Assembly (NCBI GenBank): GCA_024276575.1
Contig: JAJRWY010000055.1
Coordinates: forward strand, 1-36,823
Source: Candidatus Binatota bacterium
GTDB taxonomy: Bacteria; Desulfobacterota; Binatia; UBA1149; CAITLU01
Length of the DNA: 36,823 bases
Direction of reading: 5' to 3'
Part shown: positions 1 to 8,294 of the stretch, in pieces
Layout of the letters: the number at the start of each line of letters is the position of its first letter
Position numbering within the stretch: position 1 is the first letter of the stretch
Notes under the pieces: generated by a model
The model's database searches: none
The model's input: the letters and a program-made list of their open reading frames with translations, nothing else
Told to the model about the DNA's origin: nothing
Made by a program: the position numbers and the translations under genes

Positions 1-138
1 CGTGAGATCGGCCCAAGCGCAGCGATGAGGCCCGCAGGCGTACTAACAGTACGTCGAGGGCCGAAAAGCGAGCACGGGCCGAGATTGCGGGCGATTGAGG
101 CTCGTAGCAGAGGTTTCATGAATAATGCGGGTTAGGCC
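1..138. repeat. Structured non-coding sequence, possible dispersed repeat or mobile-element end
   Basis: Three nested inverted repeats are visible: CGGCCC (9-14) with GGGCCG (76-81), GGCCC (29-33) with GGGCC (58-62), and CGTACT (39-44) with AGTACG (48-53) around a 3-base loop. The stretch ends in TTTCATGAATAATGCGGGTT just before a TAG at 136-138. Frame 1 stays open from base 1 to that TAG, but no recognisable protein is encoded. My recollection is that similar TCATGAATAAT-type ends recur beside transposase genes and as dispersed repeats in proteobacterial genomes; this is not verified here. It could also be the 3' end of a gene or RNA that starts outside the window. Confidence 0.35.
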
Positions 139-323
139 CCCGGAACTACCCGGTCGTGGACGCTGAACAAGACAAGATGGCGATCCGCGGTCCGGTCCCC
201 GTCTGTCTCAGCCCCGAAGAAGGACGCGTCCGGGGTCAGTTTTCGCAGACTCCAGTTTCCGCTCGAGAATATCGTCAGATCAAGGTTGGTCTGATCAAGG
301 TCTACTGTGCCGCTTAGGGCCGC
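139..323. other. Gene-free stretch between the left-edge structure and rpmB
   Basis: No coding region is supported here. It contains CCCCG (212-216) and CGGGG around the 10-base palindrome GGACGCGTCC (222-231), followed shortly by TTTT, which could be a weak rightward terminator. It also has a 9-base direct repeat GATCAAGGT at 278-286 and 293-301. A short tandem of CCGCTTAGG-like units runs into the end of rpmB. The function is unknown; mobile-element debris is one possibility. Confidence 0.4.
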
Positions 324-515
324 TTAGGCCGCTTTGACGACCTTGCCGGAACGAATGCAGCGTGTGCACACCGTAATGGTGCGGCGTGCGCCGTTGATCA
401 GCGCATGGACTTTCTGCAAGTTGGGCTGCCAGGTACGGCGGCTCTTGTTGTTGGCGTGCGAGACGTTGTTTCCGACCCCGCGACGTTTTCCGCAAATATC
501 ACAAACCCTGGCCAC
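324..515 (-). CDS. rpmB: 50S ribosomal protein L28
   Basis: This 63-residue protein of the large ribosomal subunit begins with (V/M)ARVCDICGK and carries two CxxC pairs (CDIC near residue 5 and CTRC near residue 52), so it is the zinc-binding form of L28. The length matches the family. The open frame extends upstream to 641, but a GTG at 515 preceded by GGAGG at 8 bases spacing gives the canonical L28 N-terminus. The preceding in-frame ATG at 530 overlaps that Shine-Dalgarno, so GTG 515 is the better start. It is a single gene, transcribed divergently from pgi. A TACAAT-like -10 (550-545 on the minus strand) lies about 30 bases upstream, without a clear -35. Confidence 0.95.
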   Translation of the reverse strand: MARVCDICGKRRGVGNNVSHANNKSRRTWQPNLQKVHALINGARRTITVCTRCIRSGKVVKAA

Positions 516-523
516 TTGGACAT

Positions 524-528
524 CCTCC
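524..528 (-). promoter_or_regulatory. Ribosome binding site of rpmB
   Basis: GGAGG on the minus strand ends 8 bases before GTG 515 and decides the L28 start against the longer open frame. Confidence 0.8.
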
Positions 529-724
529 ATACGGCGACCTCGCCATTGTAAGCGAGTCGCACAGCCGCCCTTGCTAACACGAAGTCCCCGGCGGCACAAA
601 TTCTCGTGCCGTCGCTGCCACCGGCTAGGCAGCCGTCTCACTGAGCGTGCTGCCGGAGCCGCCGGCTGTTTCGCGTCGCGCCGCGAACATTGTAAATCGC
701 GCCACCGGGTGATACCTGCCGGGC

Positions 725-2134
725 ATGTCGACGTTTGAACCGGTGGCTCTCGATGTCAACGGACTCTTCGAACATATGGCCGGTTCCGGGGGCCTGAGCG
801 AAGGCCAGGTCGAGGGCCTATTCCCGCGGGTCGCAGGTATTCTCGGCGAACTCGAACTGGGCAGGCAGGGGGGCGGCTTGCCTTTTTACGATCTGCCCTA
901 CGATGATGCCGGCTGTGCGCGGGCGCGTGAGGCTGCGGCCGGTCTTGCCGGGCGCTTCGACACCCTGGTGGTGCTGGGCATCGGCGGGTCGGCACTCGGG
1001 ACCAAGGCGGTTCTCGACGCCATCGTGCGCCGCGAGCGGTCCGCTTCGGGAATCGAAGTGTTGGTTCTCGACAACATAGATCCTTCGACTTTTTCCGAGA
1101 CTCTCGAAGGCCTAGACCTGGAACGCAGCGCGTTCAACGTGATTTCGAAGTCCGGTTCGACCGCAGAGACCATGGCTCAGTTTCTGGTCGTCGCCGCACG
1201 CCTCACCGAGCGCTTTGGCGACAAGGGTTGTTGCGATCGCTTGTGGATCACCACCGATCCCGAAAACGGCCCGTTGAGGCGTCTGGCCGAGGACGTGGGG
1301 ATTGACTCTTTGGCAGTACCACCGGGCGTGGGTGGGCGCTTCTCCGTGTTGTCGGCGGTGGGTTTGTTTCCGCTCGCCGCCGCAGGGATAGACGTCGAGG
1401 CGCTACTGGAGGGTGCCAGGTTTGCGGACCGGCGCTGCCGGGCAATGGAACTGTGGAATAACCCCGCCGCTTTGCACGCTGCCTTGCTGTACCTAGCTCT
1501 TAGCGAGCGAGGTGCCGGTATTCATGTTTTGATGCCTTACAGTGATCGTTTATACCGCCTAGCCGAGTGGTACGCGCAACTCTGGGCCGAGAGCATAGGT
1601 AAACGCTATGCTCTCGACGGTAGCATCGTCGAGAGCGGGCAGACGCCGGTGCGTGCCTTGGGCGCTACGGATCAGCACTCCCAAGTTCAACTCTACGTTG
1701 AGGGGCCGCGGGACAAAGTCGTGACTTTTCTGCGTGTCGCTGAACACGGCAGTGACCTCGGCATACCCGAAGCCGCTACGCCCTTGCAGGGTTTGTCCGA
1801 GGCTTCCGGCTATCTTAGCGGGCATACGCTCGGGCAACTGCTCAACATGGAGCAGACTGCCACCGAGCTGGCGCTGGCCGGCGCCGGCCGGCTCAGCAGT
1901 CTGATCGAAGTTCCGCGCGTCGACGAATATGCCTTGGGCCAGCTCTTCTTCCTTTTTGAGCTTCAAACTTTGGTAATGGGAGGGCTGCTCGGCGTAAACG
2001 CGCTCGATCAACCGGGGGTCGAGCAAGGCAAGCGCCTGACCTATGCGTTGGCGGGGCGTGAGGGATTCGAGGATGCGGCGCAGCGGGTGAAGCAGGGCTT
2101 GGCGGCGAAGAGGTCGGCTCTTGTCCTGCGCTGA
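725..2134 (+). CDS. pgi: Glucose-6-phosphate isomerase
   Basis: The enzyme interconverts glucose 6-phosphate and fructose 6-phosphate in the cytoplasm (glycolysis and gluconeogenesis). The 469-residue length fits the short bacterial type. Visible family motifs are GIGGSALG (from residue 85), the phosphate-binding SKSGST (141-146), the [10 protein letters not shown] stretch near residue 320, and DQPGVEQGK (428-436) with the conserved C-terminal lysine K436. The ATG at 725 gives a normal N-terminus, though its ribosome binding site is weak. The 3' end overlaps mutL by 14 bases, so the two are probably co-transcribed. No fusion to transaldolase is present. Confidence 0.96.
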   Translation: MSTFEPVALDVNGLFEHMAGSGGLSEGQVEGLFPRVAGILGELELGRQGGGLPFYDLPYDDAGCARAREAAAGLAGRFDTLVVLGIGGSALGTKAVLDAIVRRERSASGIEVLVLDNIDPSTFSETLEGLDLERSAFNVISKSGSTAETMAQFLVVAARLTERFGDKGCCDRLWITTDPENGPLRRLAEDVGIDSLAVPPGVGGRFSVLSAVGLFPLAAAGIDVEALLEGARFADRRCRAMELWNNPAALHAALLYLALSERGAGIHVLMPYSDRLYRLAEWYAQLWAESIGKRYALDGSIVESGQTPVRALGATDQHSQVQLYVEGPRDKVVTFLRVAEHGSDLGIPEAATPLQGLSEASGYLSGHTLGQLLNMEQTATELALAGAGRLSSLIEVPRVDEYALGQLFFLFELQTLVMGGLLGVNALDQPGVEQGKRLTYALAGREGFEDAAQRVKQGLAAKRSALVLR

Positions 2135-4091
2135 GAAAGCTTCCATCGGCTTGCTCGACGAGCAGGTCATAGCCGGAATTGCGGCGGGTGAGGTAGTCGA
2201 GCGCCCGGCTTCGGTGGTCAAGGAGTTGGTCGAGAACTCACTCGATGCCGGAGCGTCGCGGGTGAGCGTGGAACTCGAGGATCGTGAGGCCACGCGCATC
2301 GTGGTCTCCGACGACGGCTGTGGTATCGCCAGTGAGGAAATTGAACTGGCGCTGACCAGGCATGCTACGAGCAAGATTCGTACGCTCGATGATCTCGCCG
2401 TGGTGCGCAGTTACGGGTTCAGAGGGGAAGCGCTGGCCAGTATTGCCGCGGTGTGTGAACTGCGGGTGTTGAGCGCGGTTGCGGGCGCAGATGCCGGGAC
2501 TCTCTTGCGGATGAGTGCGGGCCAGGTGGTCGAACATCGCGACGCTGCTTATTCGAAAGGCACCCGGGTTGAAGTCGACGATCTGTTTGCTGCGGTACCC
2601 GCCCGGCGCAAGTTTCTAAAGAGCGCCGCCCACGAGGCCGCGCTGGTCAGTGACACTGTGCGGCGAGCGGCGCTGGCCCATCCCGGTAAACATTTCATCT
2701 TCCGGCGCAACAACAAGAGAGTGCTCGATATTGCGCCGGTAATAGACTCCGCTGCGCGTGTCCGCCAAGTCTTGGGTGCCGATGCCGCGTCGTCGCTGCT
2801 GCCACTCGATGCGACATTTTCCGGGATGAATCTGAAGGGATTTATCAGTGCGGCCGGAGAATCCTTCGGTTCCCCCCGGCGCGTCTACTGCTTTGTCAAC
2901 GGACGCTGGGTAAGGGACCGCTTTCTGTTCAGAGCGCTGATGGACGGCTATCGGACCTACCTACTCAAGGGCCGTTACCCGCTGGCGGCGCTGTTTCTCG
3001 AAGCCGATCCCGCCTTGTTCGACGTCAATGTCCACCCCGGCAAGCTGGAGTTGCGGTTTTCGGATGCTGAGACTGTTCGAGCATTTATCGTCGAAGCCGT
3101 GCGCGAGGCTCTGCGCTCGGCTGCCAGTCCTCTGGGGCGTTGGGGTCTCGAGGGAGCTGCGGCGCGCGGTGCCGAAAGCCGTTATCGGGCGCCGGCCAGG
3201 ATTCGTTCGCAAGATGGTGCTTCCCGGACGGCTACCCGGTGTGAATCTCCACGCCATGGTGAACAGCCTGCGACGGTGGGCGATTCGGCCGGATCCTACA
3301 CCACAGTGGGGCTCGAAGCGGACTTTGCCGGTGACCGCCTTCCGCAGGTGGGTGGCGAGCCTGCGACTGAGCATGCTGGTGCATCGGCAGGCGTTGGATT
3401 CCTTCCCGGTTACACTCCTTCGCCGGTGCATGGCGGTGCTGAAGCGGTGGGTGCCGGCTACACGGAGGCCGGGCAAGAGCGCTTGGTTTTCGGAGACCAT
3501 GACAGGCCCGGGTTGTTGGGCCGTTACCATGTGGTCGGGCAGGTTTTCGACGGCTACATAATTTGCCAGGGTGAGGGCGAGATCGTAGTGGTGGACCAGC
3601 ACGCCGCCCACGAACGGTTGCTGTTCGAGCGCTTGTGCGCGGCCCATGCCGAGGGGCCGATTGCCGGGCAGGCGGTGTTGATTTCCAAGCCCTTGGTCGT
3701 CGGCAGCGCCGGCGTCGAGGTGGTCGAAGTGCAGCGCCGAGAGTTGCTCTGCTTGGGTTGGGAAATCGACGTTTTCGGAAGCGAGGAAGTGCTGCTGCGG
3801 GCCGCGCCGGCAATGGCCGCCGCCGCTGATGTCGAGGCGCTGGCCGAGCGTTTGATCGCAGAGTTGTGTGAGTTCGGTGCCGCGGTTGAAACTCGCGATT
3901 GGAGCGAGAAAATTCTCGCTACGGTTGCTTGCCATTCGGCCGTAAGGGTAGGACAGAGAATGGACCGTCGCCGGGCGGAGGCTTTACTCAAGGAAGTTGC
4001 GCAGGTCGAATTCCATGCCAGTTGTCCCCACGGCCGGCCGGTTGCCCGTTCGCTTTCGCGCCGTGAAATCGAGCGTATGTTCGGCCGTTGA
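2121..4091 (+). CDS. mutL: DNA mismatch repair protein MutL, endonuclease type
   Basis: MutL couples MutS mismatch recognition to downstream strand processing. The N-terminal GHKL ATPase region has AGEVVERPASVVKELVENSL near residues 22-41. After a variable, low-conservation linker (about residues 335-450) the C-terminal dimerisation domain carries DQHAAHERLLFE from D492, which matches the metal-binding endonuclease motif DQHA-x2-E-x4-E. It also has the ACHSAVRVGQ and CPHGRP motifs near the C-terminus. MutL proteins of this class nick DNA themselves, and organisms with them generally lack MutH. The TTG start at 2121 overlaps pgi by 14 bases, has GAGG about 7 bases upstream, and gives the usual MutL N-terminus. 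mutS lies about 13 kb downstream. Confidence 0.96.
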   Translation: MSCAEKASIGLLDEQVIAGIAAGEVVERPASVVKELVENSLDAGASRVSVELEDREATRIVVSDDGCGIASEEIELALTRHATSKIRTLDDLAVVRSYGFRGEALASIAAVCELRVLSAVAGADAGTLLRMSAGQVVEHRDAAYSKGTRVEVDDLFAAVPARRKFLKSAAHEAALVSDTVRRAALAHPGKHFIFRRNNKRVLDIAPVIDSAARVRQVLGADAASSLLPLDATFSGMNLKGFISAAGESFGSPRRVYCFVNGRWVRDRFLFRALMDGYRTYLLKGRYPLAALFLEADPALFDVNVHPGKLELRFSDAETVRAFIVEAVREALRSAASPLGRWGLEGAAARGAESRYRAPARIRSQDGASRTATRCESPRHGEQPATVGDSAGSYTTVGLEADFAGDRLPQVGGEPATEHAGASAGVGFLPGYTPSPVHGGAEAVGAGYTEAGQERLVFGDHDRPGLLGRYHVVGQVFDGYIICQGEGEIVVVDQHAAHERLLFERLCAAHAEGPIAGQAVLISKPLVVGSAGVEVVEVQRRELLCLGWEIDVFGSEEVLLRAAPAMAAAADVEALAERLIAELCEFGAAVETRDWSEKILATVACHSAVRVGQRMDRRRAEALLKEVAQVEFHASCPHGRPVARSLSRREIERMFGR

Positions 4092-4191
4092 GGCTGCATT
4101 GCGAACGAAAGCTGTTAGCGACAGGCGCAAAGCTCCGGCGCCGTGGCTCGAGTGCAGGGTTCGGGTTATCCCGGCCCGGATCCGGTGACAC

Positions 4192-5154
4192 GTGAAGATG
4201 CACGAAAGCTCGAAGGCCCGCTGCTGCGTCGGCGGAAGGCAGTTGCCGGAGCGGATCATCACGGTTATGGGTCCTACCGCATCGGGTAAGACCGAGCTGG
4301 CGGCGGCACTTGCCGAAGCTTTCGACGGCGAGGTGGTCGGCGCCGATTCCCGGCAAGTCTATCGCTATATGGAGGCCGGCACCGCCAAACCTGCGCTCGA
4401 CCTGCGTCGGCGAATCCGCCATCACATGATCGACGTCGCCGATCCCGACGACTACTACGATGTGGCTCGCTGGCGCGCCGCCGCATTGGATTGTTTGGCG
4501 GATGCGGCGGCGCGGTCCAAGACGGTGATCGTTTGCGGTGGCACCGGACTCTATGTGCGCAGTCTGACTCGGGGCTTGTTTCGTGGCCCGGCCGCCGATG
4601 AGAGACTGCGCGCCGGGTTGCTGCAGCGAGAAAACGCCGAACCCGGGTGTCTGCACCGTAGATTGCGCGAGGCCGATGCGGAGAGTGCGGCACGGATACA
4701 CCCCAATGATCTGATCCGTACGGTGCGAGCACTGGAGGTCCTGGAGTTGAGCGGAAGGCCTCTGTCCGAGTGGCACCGTGAGCACGGTCTTCGCGAGGCG
4801 CCGTTCGAAGTGCTGAACCTTCACCTGGAGCTGCCGCTCACCGATCTCGAGCGGCGCATCGGTGTGCGCAGCCGTGGCATCGTCGAAGCCGGGATCGTTG
4901 AGGAGTTACAGGGGCTTTTCGAGCGAGGCTACGCACGTGATTGCCGGGCTTTTGCCGCGATCGGATATCGCGAAGCAGCCTTGTGCCTGGACGGCTCCTT
5001 GCCGGCCGGTGACCTGAGCGCCGCCATTGCTTTGGCTACACGGCGCTACGCCAAGCGCCAGCGCACGTGGTTGCGTGGGCAAAGCGACGGCCATGTGATC
5101 GAAGGCGCCGGCGACCGGCGTGCTTTCGAGTTGGTGGAGGCTTTTCTTTCCTGA
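4192..5154 (+). CDS. miaA: tRNA dimethylallyltransferase
   Basis: MiaA transfers a dimethylallyl group to N6 of adenosine 37 in tRNAs reading UNN codons. The 320-residue protein shows the P-loop GPTASGKT (27-34), the DSRQVY substrate motif, HHMIDVADP and GGTGLYVRSLTRG, in family order. The start is GTG 4192; ATG 4198, two codons later, has better spacing from GGTG at 4184-4187 and is equally possible. It lies 100 bases after mutL, and the mutL-miaA order is a common bacterial pairing. The stop codon lies inside a tandem 10-base duplication, TTTCCTGATG at 5147-5156 and 5157-5166. Confidence 0.95.
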   Translation: MKMHESSKARCCVGGRQLPERIITVMGPTASGKTELAAALAEAFDGEVVGADSRQVYRYMEAGTAKPALDLRRRIRHHMIDVADPDDYYDVARWRAAALDCLADAAARSKTVIVCGGTGLYVRSLTRGLFRGPAADERLRAGLLQRENAEPGCLHRRLREADAESAARIHPNDLIRTVRALEVLELSGRPLSEWHREHGLREAPFEVLNLHLELPLTDLERRIGVRSRGIVEAGIVEELQGLFERGYARDCRAFAAIGYREAALCLDGSLPAGDLSAAIALATRRYAKRQRTWLRGQSDGHVIEGAGDRRAFELVEAFLS

Positions 5155-5248
5155 TGTTTCCTGATGTTTTAGCTGCGGTTTTCTCCGCACACGGGTAGCC
5201 GGCGGACTCGGCGGCCCCTAGTAACTCGGAATCGGCGGAGAGGTGTAA

Positions 5249-6337
5249 ATGGTGGCTGCGAAGAAATCCCTTTCCCAATTGCGCAAGGAAGTAGATGCTC
5301 TCAACGGCAAGTTGCTCGCGCTGTTGTCGCGCCGGGCACGGCTGGCTCAACGTATCGGTGAGGCCAAGAGTTCCAAGGGACGCCCGATACTCGATCTGGG
5401 CCGCGAGCGCGCAGTGATTCGCTCTATCCGCAAGGCCAACACCGGTCCGCTGAGCGACGACGCCGTCGAGGCCATCTTTCGAGAGATAATTTCTGCCTGC
5501 AGGGCCAGCGAAGAACCCACCACGGTGGCATTTCTGGGTCCGGAAGGCACCTTTACCCACGCTGCTGCCGCCAAGCAGTTTGGCCAGAGCGCGCGATTTC
5601 ACGCTGTCGAATCGATCGCCGAGGTGTTTGCTGCGGTCGAGGCGGGCCGCGCTCGTTTCGGAGTGGTGCCGGTGGAGAACACCACCGAGGGCGCGGTTAC
5701 ACCTACGCTGGACGCCTTGGCGGAGACGCAGGCGACTATACTCGGGGAGATTCTGGTCAAAGTAGAGCACTTCTTGATGGCTACGCCGGCCGCCTCGCGC
5801 ACAGGCGAGTTTGCGCAGATTGCTTCCCATCCGCAGGTTCTGGCTCAATGCCGCCGCTATCTTGCGGAGAACCATCCCGGCGTGCCGACACTGCCGACCG
5901 CGAGTTCTGCGGTTGCGGCCAAACTTGCGCTAGAGCAACCCGGTACCGCTGCGATCGGCAGCCGCTTGGCGGCGCGGCTCTACGGCTTGCAGGTGGTGGA
6001 GTCGTCCATACAGGACCACCCCGGCAACGTGACTCGATTCTTGGTCATCGGTCTGGGCCGGATGACGGCGGCGACGGGTGAGGACAGAACCTCGCTGGTC
6101 ATCTCGGTGAAGGATGAGGTCGGTGTGCTTGAACGCCTCATCCGGCAATTCTCTCGCAACAAAGTGAATCTTTCCATGATCGAATCTAGGCCTTTGTTGG
6201 GACGTCCCTGGGAGTACCGTTTCTTCATCGATGTCAGCGGCTACGTCAGCGACGATGCGGTGGCACGTGCTTTGAAAGCGGTGGACAAGATCGCGTTGTC
6301 CACCAAAGTGCTGGGATCCTATCCGGTCGCCGAATGA
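5249..6337 (+). CDS. pheA: Bifunctional chorismate mutase / prephenate dehydratase (P-protein)
   Basis: This enzyme makes prephenate from chorismate and dehydrates it to phenylpyruvate, committing carbon to phenylalanine. The 362 residues divide into an AroQ-type chorismate mutase helix region (about 1-90), a prephenate dehydratase domain beginning near VAFLGPEGTFT (about residue 92) with VVPVENTTEGAV, and a C-terminal ACT domain (about 275-355) carrying the ESRPL motif typical of phenylalanine feedback binding. ATG 5249 follows GGAGAGG at 5 bases. It is the first gene of the aromatic block and overlaps the next start by 4 bases (ATGA). Confidence 0.96.
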   Translation: MVAAKKSLSQLRKEVDALNGKLLALLSRRARLAQRIGEAKSSKGRPILDLGRERAVIRSIRKANTGPLSDDAVEAIFREIISACRASEEPTTVAFLGPEGTFTHAAAAKQFGQSARFHAVESIAEVFAAVEAGRARFGVVPVENTTEGAVTPTLDALAETQATILGEILVKVEHFLMATPAASRTGEFAQIASHPQVLAQCRRYLAENHPGVPTLPTASSAVAAKLALEQPGTAAIGSRLAARLYGLQVVESSIQDHPGNVTRFLVIGLGRMTAATGEDRTSLVISVKDEVGVLERLIRQFSRNKVNLSMIESRPLLGRPWEYRFFIDVSGYVSDDAVARALKAVDKIALSTKVLGSYPVAE

Positions 6338-7446
6338 AACCGGCGATTCCTCCTCATATCCTGGCGCTCGAGCCCTATGTCCCGGGCCGTAACATCGACG
6401 ATGCGCGCAGGGAAAGCGGCCGTGAGCGCGTCGTCAAACTGGCGTCGAACGAGAACCCGCTTGGGCCTTCACCGGCGGTGTTACGTGCCATCGAGCGTGA
6501 AGCAGTAAATGTTCATCGCTATCCTGACGGGTCCGCGGCTGAACTCAGTGAGAAACTCGCTGCGCGGCTCGGGGTGGAGCTTGCCCAGGTGGTGCTCGGC
6601 AACGGCTCCAACGAGATACTGGAGTTGATCGCCCGCGTGTTCGCGGCTTCCGGCGGGGAGGTGCTGATGTCCGAGGATGCCTTTCTGGTCTATGCGCTGG
6701 TCAGCCAAGCGGCCGGGGCGTATTCTCGTAGAGTTCCGGCGCGTGACTACCGCCATGATCTCGAAGCGCTGGCGGATGCGGTCAACGACAAAACCCGCAT
6801 CGTGTTCCTGGCCAACCCCAATAACCCCACCGGAACGATCTTTCGGCGTGGTCCGTGGCGCAAGTTCTTGTCGCGTATACCGGGAAACGTCGTCGTGGTT
6901 CTCGACGAAGCCTATTTCGAATTCGTCGAAGACCCCGAATATCCCAACGGCCTGGATTATCTGCAGGACCATCCGGGTCTGATCGTGGTGAGGACTTTCT
7001 CCAAAGCCTACGGTTTAGCCGCTTTGCGCATAGGCTACGGTGTCGGTTCGCTCGAGGTCATGGGTGCCTTGGCGCGCATGCGGCAGCCCTTCAACGTCAA
7101 TCATCTGGCTCAAGTTGCTGCGGTCGCGGCCCTGGACGACCGGGAGCATCTACGAGCATCGTGTGAGCTGGTGCGCCGCAGCCGCCGTGTTTTCGCCGCC
7201 GGGCTGGAACAACTGGGCCTGTCTTATGTGAAGAGCGAGGCGAATTTCGTTCTGGTCGAGGTCGGCGACGGTGCCGCTGTCACTCAGCGCTTGCTTGATC
7301 GGGGGATCATCGTACGGCCAATGGGGGGCTACGGCTTTGCTTCGATGATACGTATTACTTTCGGTAGTGAAGAAGAGAACCAAGCATGCCTCTCGGCTTT
7401 GGCCGGGGTGATGGAAGCGGTGGCGGAAGCAACGGAGCCGAAGTGA
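6334..7446 (+). CDS. hisC: HisC-type aminotransferase (histidinol-phosphate or aromatic amino acid)
   Basis: This is a class I/II pyridoxal-phosphate aminotransferase of 370 residues. It shows KLASNENPLGPSP near the N-terminus, FLANPNNPTGT, the LDEAYFEF motif, the Schiff-base lysine K224 in TFSKAYGLA, and a conserved RIGYG after it. HisC proteins convert histidinol phosphate, and some members transaminate aromatic keto acids. No other his genes are present and it sits between pheA and tyrA with overlaps on both sides, so an aromatic aminotransferase role (phenylpyruvate, hydroxyphenylpyruvate or prephenate) is likely, perhaps alongside the histidine role. That assignment is inference from context. 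Confidence 0.9.
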   Translation: MKPAIPPHILALEPYVPGRNIDDARRESGRERVVKLASNENPLGPSPAVLRAIEREAVNVHRYPDGSAAELSEKLAARLGVELAQVVLGNGSNEILELIARVFAASGGEVLMSEDAFLVYALVSQAAGAYSRRVPARDYRHDLEALADAVNDKTRIVFLANPNNPTGTIFRRGPWRKFLSRIPGNVVVVLDEAYFEFVEDPEYPNGLDYLQDHPGLIVVRTFSKAYGLAALRIGYGVGSLEVMGALARMRQPFNVNHLAQVAAVAALDDREHLRASCELVRRSRRVFAAGLEQLGLSYVKSEANFVLVEVGDGAAVTQRLLDRGIIVRPMGGYGFASMIRITFGSEEENQACLSALAGVMEAVAEATEPK

Positions 7447-8294
7447 GCTTTTCACGTGCGGTAATAGTGGGGACCGGCCTGATCGGGGCGTCGCTGGCTG
7501 CGGCGGCCCGGCGCGCAGGCTGCTTCGCCCATAGTGTAGGTGTTGGGCGCAAGCGCTCCAACTTAGAAGACGCTCTGCGCCTGGGCCTAGTCGATTCCAT
7601 CAACACCAACCTCGATGAAGCGTTGAGGGGTGCCGATCTCGTGGTGTTGTGCACCCCGGTAGCGGCCTCCGTATCGCTGCTCGAGCAAGTGGCCGGATCG
7701 ACTCCGCAGGATTGCCTGCTGACCGATGTCGGGAGCGTGAAAGCGCCGATATGCAGACGCGCGCGGGAATTGGGGCTGGCGTCGCGTTTTGTAGCCGCCC
7801 ACCCGATGGCCGGTGGCACCGAAACCGGGGCCGGCGCTGCGGACCCGGAGTTGTTCGTCGGAGCCACGACCGTGATAACGCCGCTTAAGGACAATGACGC
7901 GGCCGCAGTTGAGAAGGTCTCGGCCCTGTGGAGGGCACTGGGGTCGCAGGTGCTGGAGATGGATGCAGAAGCTCATGACGCGGCGGTAGCGCTCTCGAGC
8001 CATTTGCCGCAGATGGTCTCCTCGGCCTTGGCTGCTACGGCATTACGGGATCCATCTCCGGACGGCTTTACGCGATTGGTTGCCGGGGGCTTCCGCGACA
8101 CTACTCGTCTGGCGGCCGGCGACGACGACATGTGGGTTTCCATAGCCCGGCTCAATCGTGATGCCCTGCTCCGTGAGATGCAAAGGTTTGAGCGGGTCTG
8201 GGCCGAGTTCCGAAGGGCAGTGGCGGAAGAAGACGAAGATGCACTGCGGGAATTATTGCGTTCGGCAAAGGATTTTCGCAGGGGGTTGCGGTAG
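7443..8294 (+). CDS. tyrA: Prephenate (or arogenate) dehydrogenase
   Basis: TyrA oxidatively decarboxylates prephenate or arogenate in tyrosine synthesis. The protein starts with a Rossmann motif, VIVGTGLIGASL, then has DVGSVKAPI, the AHPMAGG active-site histidine motif and FRDTTRLA later. The open frame reaches back to 7386, but GTG 7443 overlaps the hisC stop (GTGA), has GGAG just upstream, and puts the NAD-binding strand at the normal distance from the N-terminus, giving 283 residues. No ACT domain is present. Cofactor and substrate preference cannot be read from the sequence alone. Confidence 0.94.
   Translation: MSFSRAVIVGTGLIGASLAAAARRAGCFAHSVGVGRKRSNLEDALRLGLVDSINTNLDEALRGADLVVLCTPVAASVSLLEQVAGSTPQDCLLTDVGSVKAPICRRARELGLASRFVAAHPMAGGTETGAGAADPELFVGATTVITPLKDNDAAAVEKVSALWRALGSQVLEMDAEAHDAAVALSSHLPQMVSSALAATALRDPSPDGFTRLVAGGFRDTTRLAAGDDDMWVSIARLNRDALLREMQRFERVWAEFRRAVAEEDEDALRELLRSAKDFRRGLR

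Noticed and set aside
516-641. Longer L28 reading frame starting at 641
   Set aside because: The extra 42 residues are Arg-rich and unlike L28; GTG 515 with a well-spaced GGAGG gives the known N-terminus.
2961-3935. 324-codon minus-strand open frame opposite mutL
   Set aside because: It is a shadow of mutL coding sequence with no domain similarity.
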